Positions 9,350 through 23,149 are shown, counted from the first letter of the stretch. The stretch: DNA of 64,000 bases from Anaerolineaceae bacterium (GCA_002699125.1 PABI01000061.1:1-64000); one strand, 5' to 3'. The notes: generated from the sequence alone by a model not told the origin. Made by a program: numbers and translations.

Positions 9350-10423
9350 ATGTTTAAACGTAAAGAACAAGAGGGTGGGGTGACGGAAACGGCCGTAATG
9401 GCCGCCCTCTCTAACGTAATCGAACCTGAACTGCACCGCGATCTCGTTTCTCTCAACATGATTCGCGATTTGAAGATCGAAGGCAACGATGTTACCTTCA
9501 CTATCATGCTCACCACGCCTGCCTGTCCCCTGCGCGGCAAAATGGAAGCCGATTCCCGCGCTGCCTTGGCACAGGTGCCTGACATTGGTCAAATCACGGT
9601 CAAGTGGGATTCCAGCGTGCCGGCCGATGCTCGCATCAAAGACCAATTAGGGCAATCGTTCCGTAACACTATTGCCGTTTCCAGCGGTAAGGGTGGTGTT
9701 GGTAAATCCACCGTGGCCGTGAACCTGGCCATTTCATTGGCCAAATCTGGCGCGCGCGTTGGCCTGCTGGATGCCGATATTTTGGGGCCAAACATTCCCA
9801 TGATGATGGGCGTGGAACAGATGCCGCCGCCGCAGAACCGCAAGATGGTTCCCGCCGAGAATTTTGGCGTAAAATTTATTTCGATGGCCTTTCTGGTTAA
9901 ACCAGACCAACCCCTGATTTGGCGCGGCCCCATGTTGCACAGTGCCATCCGCCAGCTGCTCACCGATGTAGAGTGGGGCGAGCTGGATTACCTCATCATT
10001 GATTTGCCGCCCGGCACCAGTGATGCCCAGCTCACTTTGGCTCAGGTGCTGCCCCTCTCTGGCACCATTGTGGTGACCCAGCCCATGCAGGTGGCCGCTT
10101 CTGATGCTTTACGCGGATTGAAGATGTTTGAGAAGCTGGAAGTACCCATTTTGGGTGTTGTCGAAAATATGAGCGGAGAAATTTTTGGCACAGGTGCCGG
10201 CGAGAAACTGGCTACCGACTATGACACCGAGTTTTTGGGCAGCGTGCCGATGGATGCCAACGTGCGGGTTGGCGGCGACGGCGGTCAACCGATAGTTGAG
10301 GCCTTCCCCGATTCCCCGGCAGCTCAGGCATTAAATGAGATTGCCCAGAAAGTGGCGGCGCGCATCAGTGTGCTCACGCTGCAAAAATCGACGAATTTTA
10401 TTCCTATTGAACTGGTTGGGTAA
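9350..10423 (+). CDS. mrp: Mrp/ApbC/NBP35-family P-loop ATPase
   Basis: A 357-residue Fe-S carrier ATPase. Residues about 12-85 form the MIP18/DUF59-like domain (ALSNVIEPELHRDLVSLNMI); residues about 105-350 the ParA-like domain with deviant Walker A GKGGVGKS (113-120), the ADILGPNIP switch and DLPPGTSDAQL. The CxxC pair that bridges the dimer through a [4Fe-4S] cluster, normally after the ENMS motif, is absent: VENMSGEIFGTGAG follows directly. The only cysteine I see is C59. Placement after nuoI suggests loading clusters into complex I, like the eukaryotic Ind1/NUBPL. The ribosome site TTAGGAG is good. Confidence 0.9.
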   Translation: MFKRKEQEGGVTETAVMAALSNVIEPELHRDLVSLNMIRDLKIEGNDVTFTIMLTTPACPLRGKMEADSRAALAQVPDIGQITVKWDSSVPADARIKDQLGQSFRNTIAVSSGKGGVGKSTVAVNLAISLAKSGARVGLLDADILGPNIPMMMGVEQMPPPQNRKMVPAENFGVKFISMAFLVKPDQPLIWRGPMLHSAIRQLLTDVEWGELDYLIIDLPPGTSDAQLTLAQVLPLSGTIVVTQPMQVAASDALRGLKMFEKLEVPILGVVENMSGEIFGTGAGEKLATDYDTEFLGSVPMDANVRVGGDGGQPIVEAFPDSPAAQALNEIAQKVAARISVLTLQKSTNFIPIELVG

Positions 10424-10448
10424 CCCTCAACTTCGATTAATTTTCAAG

Positions 10449-10478
10449 GCCAGCTCCAGAAATGGAGCTGGCTTTTTT
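10449..10478 (+). terminator. Intrinsic terminator after mrp
   Basis: GCCAGCTCC (10449-10457) pairs with GGAGCTGGC (10464-10472) around a 6-base loop, followed by six T. It closes the nuo-mrp operon. Confidence 0.9.
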
Positions 10479-10610
10479 ATTAAGAAGTTGGTAAAAAGTG
10501 TCCAGGGTATGATAACATAAGCAAATCCTATAGAATATTCCGCTGTCCAACTGAATGACGGCGATCACCGACTATACAGATAGATAATTTCTATTGCGGA
10601 GATAATACAA

Positions 10611-11558
10611 ATGACACTTGTAGCAGAAGAGCGCACCAATGTTGTAGGGGTGCGTTTTCAGAAACTGGGCAAACTGTATCATTTCAAAATTGGTAAACAA
10701 AATGATGATGTAGAGCCCGGCGATTATGTGATTGTTGAGACAAAGCGGGGGCGGCAGCTGGGGCAGGTGATTAGCTTTATCAATCCAGAAGAGATGCACC
10801 GCCAGCGGGGAATGCGCAGCATTGAGCGCAAGGCAAACCCACGTGATATGGTCATGAAGCAAGTGTGGGAGACCAAAGAGCTGGATGCCCTGATTAGCTG
10901 CCGGGAAAAAGCCGCTTCGCTTAAAATTCGGGACGCCAAGTTTGTCAAAGCCGAGTACAGTTTTGACGGCTCGTGGTTGACCTTCCATTACGCCACCGAA
11001 AATAAAAAGCTAGACGTGAGCCGTTTGCAGCAGACGTTGGGCCGCCAGTTTCGTACCAAAGTGGAGATGCGCCTGATTGGCCCGCGCGACGTGGCCAAGA
11101 TAATGGGCGGCTATGGTGCTTGTGGTGCGCCGCGCTGCTGTTCCACCTTTTTGACTGAATTTAGCCCGATTTCGATTCGCATGGCCAAGGCACAGGGTAT
11201 CTCGCTGAGTCCTCAGGAGATTACGGGGATGTGCGGCCGTTTGCGCTGCTGCCTGGTTTATGAGTACGAACAGTACGTGGAGGCGCGCAAAACCTTGCCC
11301 AAGCCCGGCAAACGGGTGGGCACACCCCACGGCGAAGGCAAGGTGCGGGATGTGCGTGTGCTGCGGGATTCTGTTCTGGTTCATGTGGAAGGCGAATATT
11401 ATGAAGTTTTCCGGCATGAGCTGGAACCTTTGGAAGAACTGGAAGCGTTGAAGAAAAAAGCTGAAGCCGGCTGCTCCAAGCATGAGAGCGGCGGCTGCGA
11501 CTGCGGCGCAAAACGAGGTTCCGCCAAGCAAGAAGAAGGTGATGAAGAAAATGCCTGA
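10611..11558 (+). CDS. ricT: PSP1-domain protein, RicT (YaaT)-like
   Basis: A 315-residue protein with the PSP1 domain (residues about 10-100, FQKLGKLYHFKI and RGRQLGQVI) and the RicT core with cysteine-rich blocks GGYGACGAPRCCSTFL and MCGRLRCCLVYEYEQY. In Bacillus, RicT acts with RicA and RicF in an Fe-S-containing complex that assists RNase Y maturation of mRNAs. A short cysteine-rich tail (CSKHESGGCDCG) might bind metal. Its stop overlaps the HD-domain gene start region by 8 bases, suggesting coupling. Confidence 0.88.
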   Translation: MTLVAEERTNVVGVRFQKLGKLYHFKIGKQNDDVEPGDYVIVETKRGRQLGQVISFINPEEMHRQRGMRSIERKANPRDMVMKQVWETKELDALISCREKAASLKIRDAKFVKAEYSFDGSWLTFHYATENKKLDVSRLQQTLGRQFRTKVEMRLIGPRDVAKIMGGYGACGAPRCCSTFLTEFSPISIRMAKAQGISLSPQEITGMCGRLRCCLVYEYEQYVEARKTLPKPGKRVGTPHGEGKVRDVRVLRDSVLVHVEGEYYEVFRHELEPLEELEALKKKAEAGCSKHESGGCDCGAKRGSAKQEEGDEENA

Positions 11559-12156
11559 TCGGTCTGACGCCTGGGATCTGGTTTGTGAATTTGTTCAGGA
11601 TGATGGTTTGCGCCGTCACATGCTGGCCGTGAGTGCCGCCATGGGCTGGTATGCCAATGAGCTAAATGCAGATGTGGCTTACTGGGAAACCGTTGGCCTA
11701 CTGCATGATTTTGATTGGGAAATTCACCCCGATTTGGACCAGCATCCCATAGAAGGGTCCAAAATTTTGCGTGAGCGTGGCTGGGATGAAGAGACGATTC
11801 GGGTGATTTTATCCCACTACACGGAGGGAACCGGCGTTCCCCGCGAAAAACCGATCGACTTTGCCCTGCTGGCCTGTGATGAGATTACCGGGCTGGTGAT
11901 TGCCACGACATTGGTACGGCCGTCTAAAAACATCGCTGAAGTGAAACTCTCCTCCATCCGCAAAAAGTGGAAAAATCCCCGCTTTGCCGCTGGCGTGGAC
12001 CGCGACCATGTGCAAGAAGTGACGGCCGATTTCAGCCGAGAATGTTTTGCTGGCTCGCTGGAGTTGTGGACCCATATCCAAAATGTGCTGAAAGCGATGC
12101 AGGGTGCAGCAGAGGACTTGGAGTTGGACGGCCGTTTGGCTCAAGTGGAGGCTTAA
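11551..12156 (+). CDS. HD-domain phosphohydrolase
   Basis: A 201-residue HD-superfamily protein, likely a metal-dependent phosphohydrolase. It shows the initial histidine (RRHMLAVSAAMG), the HD pair (VGLLHDFDWE), a later histidine (LSHYTEG) and an aspartate (LLACDEITGLV). It resembles the COG2316 group of unknown substrate. I take ATG 11551, 8 bases inside the ricT gene; ATG 11542 is possible but too close to the AGAAGG ribosome site. Since RicT works with RNase Y, itself an HD protein, a role in RNA processing is tempting but unproven. Confidence 0.75.
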   Translation: MPDRSDAWDLVCEFVQDDGLRRHMLAVSAAMGWYANELNADVAYWETVGLLHDFDWEIHPDLDQHPIEGSKILRERGWDEETIRVILSHYTEGTGVPREKPIDFALLACDEITGLVIATTLVRPSKNIAEVKLSSIRKKWKNPRFAAGVDRDHVQEVTADFSRECFAGSLELWTHIQNVLKAMQGAAEDLELDGRLAQVEA

Positions 12157-12177
12157 AAAGGCTCCTAACATTTTCCC

Positions 12178-13440
12178 ATGAGTGAAGCAGAATATTTGAC
12201 AGTTCAAGAAGCGTTAACGGCCGTACTCGCCGGTGTCTCGGTGCTGCCTGCCGAGCGTGTGCCGCTGCTGGATGGCCTGGGCCGTGTGCTGGCTGAGAAA
12301 GTGGTGGCGCAAGACAGTTTGCCGCCGTTCGCCAACTCCTCGATGGATGGTTACGCGCTCATCGCCGCCGATCTGGATGGAGCCAGCAAACAGAACCCGG
12401 CAAAATTGCGCGTGGTTGGCGATGTGGCCGCAGGCGCTGTGCCAGACGTTACGGTGGAACGTGGCACGGCCGTTCGTATCATGACCGGCGCACCCATACC
12501 GTCCGGAGCCGATGCCGTCGTCCCTGTAGAAGATACCAACGAGGCGTGGCGCAACCGGGAACGGCCGTTGCCGGAACAAATACAAGTGACCCGCTCTGTA
12601 AAATCTGGCGATTACATTCGCCATCCCGGTGAAGATATCGAAGCCGGGCAGACTATTTTGGAGCAAGGGCATATTTTACGGCCGCAGGAAGTAGGCGTGT
12701 TGGCTTCGTTGGGCGTCAGCGAGATTTCCGTCATTTGCCGCCCCAGGGTGGCAACGTTGGCCACAGGAGACGAACTGCTGGAGATTGATGAACCGCTGCG
12801 GCCGGGCAAAATTCGCAACAGCAATGGGTACACGCAGGCGGCTCAGATTTTAGCGTTAGGGGCTGTTCCGGTGCAGTTGGGCATTGCAGGAGATACGGAA
12901 ACGGCCGTGCGGCAAAAGCTTCAGGCCGGTCTGGAAGCCAATGTGGATCTTTTCATCAGCTCTGCTGGCGTTTCTGTAGGCGCCTACGATGTGGTGAAAG
13001 CGGTGTTGGAGCAAGAAGGAAATGTGGGTTTTTGGCGGGTGCGGATGCGTCCCGGCAAGCCGCTGGCCTATGGCACCTATCATGACATTCCTTACCTCGG
13101 TTTGCCCGGCAACCCTGTCTCCGCCATGGTCTCTTTTGAGCGTTTTGCCCGTGCGGCCATTCGCAAGATGGCCGGGCACACGCAACTGGATCGCCCCACC
13201 GTGACCGTCACCGTACAAAACGAGATTCATTCAGACGGCCGTGAAAGCTACATTCGCGCCATCGTCACGTCAAATGGTAGTGGTTATCAGGCCAGACTAA
13301 CCGGCGATCAAGGCTCCCACATCATGACTTCTTTGGTGAAAGCCAATGCCCTGCTTATTGTGCCAGAAGGTGTCAAACACGTGCCTGCTGGAGATCAGCT
13401 CACCGCCTGGATGATTGATTGGCCAGAAGCGGTGTTCTAA
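12178..13440 (+). CDS. moeA: Molybdopterin molybdenumtransferase MoeA
   Basis: A 420-residue MoeA, which inserts molybdate into adenylated molybdopterin in cofactor synthesis. Hallmarks are LPPFANSSMDGYAL near residue 50, RIMTGAPIPSGADAVVPVEDT near 100-120, the MoCF-biosynthesis domain (LATGDELLEI, NSNGYTQAA, SSAGVSVGAYD) and the domain IV start GLPGNPVSAMVSFERFA. Length is normal. It follows the HD gene by 21 bases and may be in the same transcript; no other moa/moe gene is in the window, so its substrate enzyme lies elsewhere. Confidence 0.95.
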   Translation: MSEAEYLTVQEALTAVLAGVSVLPAERVPLLDGLGRVLAEKVVAQDSLPPFANSSMDGYALIAADLDGASKQNPAKLRVVGDVAAGAVPDVTVERGTAVRIMTGAPIPSGADAVVPVEDTNEAWRNRERPLPEQIQVTRSVKSGDYIRHPGEDIEAGQTILEQGHILRPQEVGVLASLGVSEISVICRPRVATLATGDELLEIDEPLRPGKIRNSNGYTQAAQILALGAVPVQLGIAGDTETAVRQKLQAGLEANVDLFISSAGVSVGAYDVVKAVLEQEGNVGFWRVRMRPGKPLAYGTYHDIPYLGLPGNPVSAMVSFERFARAAIRKMAGHTQLDRPTVTVTVQNEIHSDGRESYIRAIVTSNGSGYQARLTGDQGSHIMTSLVKANALLIVPEGVKHVPAGDQLTAWMIDWPEAVF

Positions 13441-13472
13441 CCCAAGCAAAGTGCAAACTTAGGCAAAAATAA

Positions 13473-13494
13473 AGCCCCGATTTCGGGGCTTTTT
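13473..13494. terminator. Bidirectional terminator between moeA and the S1 gene
   Basis: AGCCCCGA (13473-13480) pairs with TCGGGGCT (13483-13490), flanked by A-rich and T-rich stretches. It lies between the convergent moeA and S1-domain genes and can serve both. Confidence 0.85.
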
Positions 13495-13499
13495 CGTGC

Positions 13500-14279
13500 T
13501 TAACCGTTGTGCTGAACTTGAAGCGTGCGGCTGAGGATATCCTCTTGCTGTTCGCGGTTTCTCTTGCCCCGCTTCCGCTTCTTCTTGCCACCGTGCTTTT
13601 TGCGGTCTGGCATCGAGTCGCCCATTGCTTGACGCAAGGCAAACTCCATCGCCGTTGGCATTTCTTCTTCAAACTCTTCTTCGTATTCGTACACTTCGGC
13701 TGGCGTCGCTTCGTTTGCGGCGGATTCCGGCTTTTCCAGCAGGTTCTTGATGCTCAGATCAATGCGGCGCTTGCGTTTGCTAAAGCCCAACACCTGAACC
13801 TGAACCTCATCTCCCACGGTTAACACCTCAGAGGGATGCTTCACGTAGTTATGGCTCAACTCACTGATGTGGACCAAACCTTCACGTTCTGCGCCAATGT
13901 CAATAAAGGCACCAAAATTTTCCAGACGTTTGACGGAACCGGTATAAACCTGGCCTTTATCTAATTCATTCCACTCAACATCCAGTGGTGGAATCATAGA
14001 GACCATAATTTGTTCCCGCTGCGGGTCTACTTTGTCTACCCAAACCGTGACTTCGTCACCCACATTCAACACGTCTGCGACGCGATTGACATGTTCTTTA
14101 CCGAGCTGGGAAATGTGGATTAAGGCATTAGGGCCGATTCCCAGATCGATGAAGGCCCCGTACAGTTCCAACCGGTTGACGGTGCCTTTTAGTTGCATTT
14201 TGGGTTTAAGGTCATTGATGCTGGTTGGTGTGACCTCTGGAGCAGCAGACTCCATTGCTTCAGCATTTTCTTCACTCAT
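13500..14279 (-). CDS. Double S1-domain RNA-binding protein
   Basis: A 259-residue protein with two S1 OB-fold domains at about 25-95 (KGTVNRLELYGAFIDLGIG, ALIHISQLG) and 105-178 (GSVKRLENFGAFIDIG, GLVHISELS). A Glu-rich linker and a strongly basic tail (KKHGGKKKRKRGKRNRE) follow, which probably add RNA or ribosome contacts. Such short ribosomal-S1-like proteins occur in Chloroflexi and Cyanobacteria, but the exact role is unknown. It is transcribed towards moeA and lies downstream of recA with about 240 bases between. Confidence 0.85.
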   Translation of the reverse strand: MSEENAEAMESAAPEVTPTSINDLKPKMQLKGTVNRLELYGAFIDLGIGPNALIHISQLGKEHVNRVADVLNVGDEVTVWVDKVDPQREQIMVSMIPPLDVEWNELDKGQVYTGSVKRLENFGAFIDIGAEREGLVHISELSHNYVKHPSEVLTVGDEVQVQVLGFSKRKRRIDLSIKNLLEKPESAANEATPAEVYEYEEEFEEEMPTAMEFALRQAMGDSMPDRKKHGGKKKRKRGKRNREQQEDILSRTLQVQHNG

Positions 14280-14460
14280 GACAAGTTTCTCCTACGCAGG
14301 GAATAATGTATTGTAGATTCTGCGTTTTTAAATGTTAAATTTTTTGTAGATCGTTGGGGACAAAACACAGCAAATAAAAGTAGAGTTATGCCCAGAATTG
14401 AGTCTCGATCAATTATAGCAAGGGTCTAGGGGCTGTCAAAAAGAGGCGTAGATAAGAAAA

Positions 14461-14492
14461 AAGTCCTGACGCAAGCGGATTGGTCAGGACTT
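14461..14492 (-). terminator. Terminator of recA
   Basis: AAGTCCTGAC (14461-14470) pairs with GTCAGGACTT (14483-14492). Read on the minus strand it follows the recA stop and is succeeded by a T-rich run (complement of the A's just left of 14461). Confidence 0.8.
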
Positions 14493-14520
14493 TTGAAATT
14501 TGTGTCGCTAAAAACTGCGT

Positions 14521-15594
14521 TTAGAAGACAGCGTCTTCAGCCACAGCACCGTTCTCCGATTCTACTTCAACACCCTCAAACTCGGTTGTAGGCAGTCCGG
14601 CTTCACGACGAATGAGGAATTCTAGTTCATCCAGGATTTCCGGATTTTCTGCCAGGAATACTTTGGCATTTTCGCGGCCTTGCCCTAAAAGCGTCTCGCC
14701 GTAACGGAAATAGGCCCCGCGCTTGTCTACAATGTTAAATTCTGTGGCCAGATCGAGCACATCTCCCGTGAGAGAAATGCCTTCGTTGTACATGATATCG
14801 AATTCACATTCGGTGAAGGGAGCAGCTACTTTGTTTTTCTTCACCTTTATCCGTGTGCGGTTACCAATAACATCGCTGCCTGCTTTGATGGCCTGAATGC
14901 GGCGGATGTCCAGGCGCACTGAGGCGTAAAATTTGAGAGCATTGCCACCGCTGGTCGTTTCTGGGCTGCCAAACATGACGCCAATTTTAGAGCGCAGCTG
15001 GTTGGTAAAAATAACAATGGTGTTGGTTTGCTTGATCACACCAGACAATTTGCGTAATGCCTGAGACATGAGGCGGGCTTGTAAACCAACGTGGGCATCA
15101 CCCATTTCCCCTTCGATTTCGGCGCGGGGAACTAGGGCAGCCACGGAGTCTACAACAACGACATCCATTGTACCGGAGCGAATCAGGGCTTCGGCAATTT
15201 CCAGGGCTTGCTCACCCGTGTCTGGTTGCGAAACGTACAATTCATCAACATTAACGCCAATCGTGGCGGCATAGGTGGGGTCGAGGGCATGTTCCATATC
15301 GACAAAAGCGCAAATACCGCCTCGTTTCTGGGCTTCGGCAATGACGTGTTGACAAACAGTGGTTTTCCCGGAGGATTCTGGTCCGTAAATTTCAATGACA
15401 CGGCCCCGGGGCAGGCCGCCAACGCCCAGAGCAATATCAAGCGAGATAGAACCGGTGGGGATGACTTCTACCTGCATACTATGGGCTTCCCCCAAACGCA
15501 TAATGGTCCCTTCACCAAATCGCTTGGTTATGGAATCAAGGGTTTTTTCCAGGGTGCTGGCACGGCCGTCGCCATTGTCTGATTTTTTTGCCAT
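14521..15594 (-). CDS. recA: Recombinase RecA
   Basis: A 357-residue RecA, the ATP-dependent strand-exchange recombinase and SOS co-protease. Seen are the N-terminus [29 protein letters not shown], Walker [30 protein letters not shown] (Walker B) and the L2 region [21 protein letters not shown]. The start is ATG 15594, preceded by AAGGAGAG; the frame is open further upstream but without similarity. Its upstream region holds a promoter and candidate LexA operators. No recX or lexA is adjacent. Confidence 0.98.
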   Translation of the reverse strand: MAKKSDNGDGRASTLEKTLDSITKRFGEGTIMRLGEAHSMQVEVIPTGSISLDIALGVGGLPRGRVIEIYGPESSGKTTVCQHVIAEAQKRGGICAFVDMEHALDPTYAATIGVNVDELYVSQPDTGEQALEIAEALIRSGTMDVVVVDSVAALVPRAEIEGEMGDAHVGLQARLMSQALRKLSGVIKQTNTIVIFTNQLRSKIGVMFGSPETTSGGNALKFYASVRLDIRRIQAIKAGSDVIGNRTRIKVKKNKVAAPFTECEFDIMYNEGISLTGDVLDLATEFNIVDKRGAYFRYGETLLGQGRENAKVFLAENPEILDELEFLIRREAGLPTTEFEGVEVESENGAVAEDAVF

Positions 15595-15709
15595 GAGAAC
15601 TCTCTCCTTAGTTGCACAATGCAGCAAGAAACATGGCCAGCGCATTACTGGGACTGGCAGGGCAAAGACTGCATTGATTAATGGATATTGTAGGGGTGTA
15701 ACGCTGAGG

Positions 15710-15769
15710 AGTTTAGCACGAACGTTCTAAAGTGTCAAGATCGAACCGCTCTTTTTGAACCTGTGTTCA
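15710..15769 (-). promoter_or_regulatory. recA promoter with candidate LexA operators
   Basis: On the minus strand TTGACA (15738-15733), a 17-base spacer and TAAACT (15715-15710) form a strong promoter. The spacer contains the imperfect palindrome TTAGAACGTTCGTGCTAA. A further GAAC-N4-GTTC box (15757-15768) lies just upstream of the -35. GAAC-N4-GTTC is the Gram-positive-type LexA core; which site is the operator here is inference. Confidence 0.65.
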
Positions 15770-15883
15770 ATCATTATATTTTGATTGAAGGTAAGAGGTG
15801 CAGCGTTGGCCTGGGACCCGAAGAACCTGGCTTTGGCGAAGCATAAATATCAGGGTGCTAAACCCCTTGGGCAAGAGCTAAAG

Positions 15884-17398
15884 TCAGGCGGGCTGCCTGC
15901 GGATGAGGCGAAGGAGTGCGGGAATTTCCTTACCCCCAAGCAGCAGGTTAACAATGATATAGCTCGCCGCGCCGACGCTGCCCGCGACCAGCAGGTAGAG
16001 AAGGGTGGATGAGATGAATTGTCCAATCACCAGGATGAGCACAGTGAGCACGGCCGTTCCTGCCAAAGCCCGTCCCGCAACCACAAGCAGTGGTTTAATT
16101 TCTAACCGATTAAGCCAGAACAACACGGCCGAAAGCAAGGTAAACGCCACTGTACTGGCCAGCGCCAACCCAACCACGCCCATGCTATCTACCAGCGCGT
16201 AGGCGATGGCAACGTTAATCACCAGCCAGCCAATGTAGGCAAACATCGGCGTGCGCGTATTGTGCTGGGCGTAAAACAGGCGAGCGACAATTTCCAGAGT
16301 GGCTTCAGACACAAGACGGACGCTAAAGGCCAGCAAAACGCTGTAGACGAGCCGGGTTGAGGCGGCATCGAAAACATCCCCTTCCAGCAAAAAAGCGATG
16401 GCTGGTTCACCAAGCAGCACCATGAGCGCCGCGGCCGGAATTGTAAGGGTCCAGATGATGCCCAGGGCGTTAACGGCCGTTTCCCGCATTTGCTCCCTTT
16501 CCCCGGCATTAAACAGCTCGGCCAGCGTCGGGAAGATCACCAGGGCAATCGCCGTGCCAAACAGCGTTTCGGGGAGCTGCATCAGGGCGTAGCCATAAAA
16601 ATAACCTGAAGTATTGCCTTCAGGCAGGCCTGAAGTGAGGCGGATAATAAACAGATCGGCAATTTGCACGGCGCCCAGCGTGACAATGCGCGGCCCCATT
16701 AGCCGCACAATTTCGCTTACGCCGCTGAGCCGCCACTTAAGTGATGGTCGGTAGCCAATGCGGTATTTAACGAGGGCCGGCACTTGAATGCCGATGTGCA
16801 GCACGCCGCCAACCACCGTGCCCCAGGCCAATCCCACAATGCCAAGCTCTGGCACAAACAAATACAGTCCCACCACATAACCGATGTCTAATGCTAACGG
16901 TGCCAGAGCCGGCAGTGCAAAATGTTGGTGGGCGTTCAACATGCTGCTAAATACGCCGCTGATGCCAAAAATGGTCGTCTGAATGAGGATGACGCGCATG
17001 ATGTCGGCAGTAAGCTGTTGCAGTTCTGGCGTGAATTCTGGCACCAGCACCACTCGTGTCAGCCAGGGGGCGATGATGGCTCCAACGGCCGAAACCGCTC
17101 CCAGCAGCAAAATAACAATCGTCAGGATACTGTTGCCCAGCGCCATTGCTTTTTGACGGGATTCTTGAGTAAGATATTCGGAGTAGACGGGAATAAAAGC
17201 TGCCGCCAGTGACCCTCCGGCAATCAACACAAAAAAGACTTCGGGCAGCTGATTGGCCGCGGTGAAGGCATCATATGCCGATGAGGTGCCGAACTCACGG
17301 GCGACGAGCTGGAGGCGAATCAGGCCAGTCACCTTGCCCAACCCCAAAAAGAGAATGACCAATACCGAAGAACGTAAAAGATGACGGGCGCGATCCAT
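15884..17398 (-). CDS. murJ: Lipid II flippase MurJ (MviN)
   Basis: A 504-residue polytopic membrane protein of the MOP exporter superfamily with about 13-14 hydrophobic segments. The N-terminus (LFLGLGKVTGLIRLQLVAREFGTS, FFVLIAGGSLAAAFIPVYSEYL) is typical of MurJ/MviN, which flips lipid-linked peptidoglycan precursor. It is transcribed away from a glycosyltransferase gene that starts about 75 bases away, and the region onward is rich in polysaccharide genes. A role for another lipid-linked substrate cannot be excluded. Confidence 0.92.
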   Translation of the reverse strand: MDRARHLLRSSVLVILFLGLGKVTGLIRLQLVAREFGTSSAYDAFTAANQLPEVFFVLIAGGSLAAAFIPVYSEYLTQESRQKAMALGNSILTIVILLLGAVSAVGAIIAPWLTRVVLVPEFTPELQQLTADIMRVILIQTTIFGISGVFSSMLNAHQHFALPALAPLALDIGYVVGLYLFVPELGIVGLAWGTVVGGVLHIGIQVPALVKYRIGYRPSLKWRLSGVSEIVRLMGPRIVTLGAVQIADLFIIRLTSGLPEGNTSGYFYGYALMQLPETLFGTAIALVIFPTLAELFNAGEREQMRETAVNALGIIWTLTIPAAALMVLLGEPAIAFLLEGDVFDAASTRLVYSVLLAFSVRLVSEATLEIVARLFYAQHNTRTPMFAYIGWLVINVAIAYALVDSMGVVGLALASTVAFTLLSAVLFWLNRLEIKPLLVVAGRALAGTAVLTVLILVIGQFISSTLLYLLVAGSVGAASYIIVNLLLGGKEIPALLRLIRRQPA

Positions 17399-17471
17399 GC
17401 GCGGATTGTATCTTTTCGCGGTTGGCGTGCCAATTGGCCTTTATAGCCTGTGGATTGGGCCAAAGGCTATA

Positions 17472-18587
17472 ATGATATCTATGTTATCAATCGTTCATGT
17501 TTACAAAGATTACTGGCCGGTTGTGGGGGGCATCGAGAACCACATCAAAGATTTGGCTGAGGCGGAGGCCGCGCTGGGGCATGAGGTGACGGTCCTGGTG
17601 ACCAATCCCGGAGGACGGCCGTCTCGTGAAACGATCAACGGCGTACAGATAATTCGCGCCGGGCGGCTGGCGACGGTAGCCTCTACGCCGCTGAGCCTGA
17701 CGCTGCCCTTTTTGCTGTCCAGGCTGCGGCCAGATGTTTCGCATCTTCATTTTCCCTATCCGCTGGGTGAATTAAGCCAATGGCTGTTGCGGCGCAAACG
17801 GCCGTACGTCATCACCTATCACAGCGACGTGGTGAAACAGCAGCGTATCTTGCGCCTTTATAACCCGCTGTTGCGTCGGGTATTAGCCGAGGCAGCAGGC
17901 ATTTTGGTGGCCAGCCCCAACTATGTGCAGAGTTCGCCTTATTTACGGCCGTTATCTGCCAAATGCACCATCGTCCCGTTTGCCGTTGATGTGGAGCGCT
18001 TTGCCGGGGCGGAACCACTTTTTGCGCGGGACGGCCGTTTCACCCTGCTCTTCTTGGGGCGGCACCGCTACTACAAAGGCGGCGATGATTTGATTCGTGC
18101 CGTGGCCCAACTGCCGGCCAAATTGCCCGTGCGCCTGCTGGTGGGCGGAGATGGTCCGCTGCGCCGCGAATGGGGACAGTTGAGCCACAGTTTGGGAATG
18201 CAGGAGAAAATCCAGTTTGTGGGAGAGCTAAGCGAAGCCGATCTGCCCAAATTTTATGCCAGCGGCGACCTGTTTGTGCTGCCAGCCAACAGCCGAGCGG
18301 AGGCGTTTGGCAAAGTGCTGCAAGAAGCAATGGCTGCCGGGTTGCCCTGCCTCACCACCGAATTGGGTACCGGCACCTCCTTTGTGGTGCAGGATGGCGT
18401 AACCGGCCGCGTCGTGCCGCCGCAGCAGCCGAAGGTGCTGGCTGAAGCGATAGAGCTGTTAACCACCCAACCGGAACTTTGCCAACAAATGGGTCAGGCA
18501 GGACAGGCTCGCGCCCGGCAGGAATTCAGTTTGCAGCAGATGGTTGAGAAGGTGTTGGGGGTGTATACGGCCGTATCAAACCATTAA
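17472..18587 (+). CDS. GT4-family glycosyltransferase
   Basis: A 371-residue retaining GT-B glycosyltransferase. The N-terminal Rossmann part opens with SIVHVYKDYWPVVGGIENHI; the C-terminal part has LLFLGRHRYYKGGDDLIRA, VGGDGPLRREW and the E-x7-E region NSRAEAFGKVLQEAMAAGLP. It probably adds a sugar to a lipid-linked or surface glycan from a nucleotide sugar. ATG 17472 has an AAAGG five bases upstream; ATG 17481 is the alternative. The frame opens at 17397, but that would overlap murJ and lacks similarity. The Wzy-like fusion gene follows. Confidence 0.88.
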   Translation: MISMLSIVHVYKDYWPVVGGIENHIKDLAEAEAALGHEVTVLVTNPGGRPSRETINGVQIIRAGRLATVASTPLSLTLPFLLSRLRPDVSHLHFPYPLGELSQWLLRRKRPYVITYHSDVVKQQRILRLYNPLLRRVLAEAAGILVASPNYVQSSPYLRPLSAKCTIVPFAVDVERFAGAEPLFARDGRFTLLFLGRHRYYKGGDDLIRAVAQLPAKLPVRLLVGGDGPLRREWGQLSHSLGMQEKIQFVGELSEADLPKFYASGDLFVLPANSRAEAFGKVLQEAMAAGLPCLTTELGTGTSFVVQDGVTGRVVPPQQPKVLAEAIELLTTQPELCQQMGQAGQARARQEFSLQQMVEKVLGVYTAVSNH

Positions 18588-18642
18588 CCATTTACAAATA
18601 ACCGTTTACCATTAACCATTTTTCAGTTACCATTGCGGACTT
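18588..18642. repeat. ACCATT-rich tandem phrase
   Basis: Short degenerate repeats of CCATTAACCATTT and similar between the glycosyltransferase and the fusion gene. They contribute nothing codable and resemble the other phrase-like intergenic repeats here. Confidence 0.5.
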
Positions 18643-23109
<4,467 letters not shown>

Positions 23110-23149
23110 AAAAGAGTGTCAATCGTTTTTCACCGATCATTGACCACCA

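Noticed and set aside
15785-16012. 75-codon plus-strand frame near the end of murJ
   Set aside because: Mostly antisense to murJ; no ribosome site or similarity.
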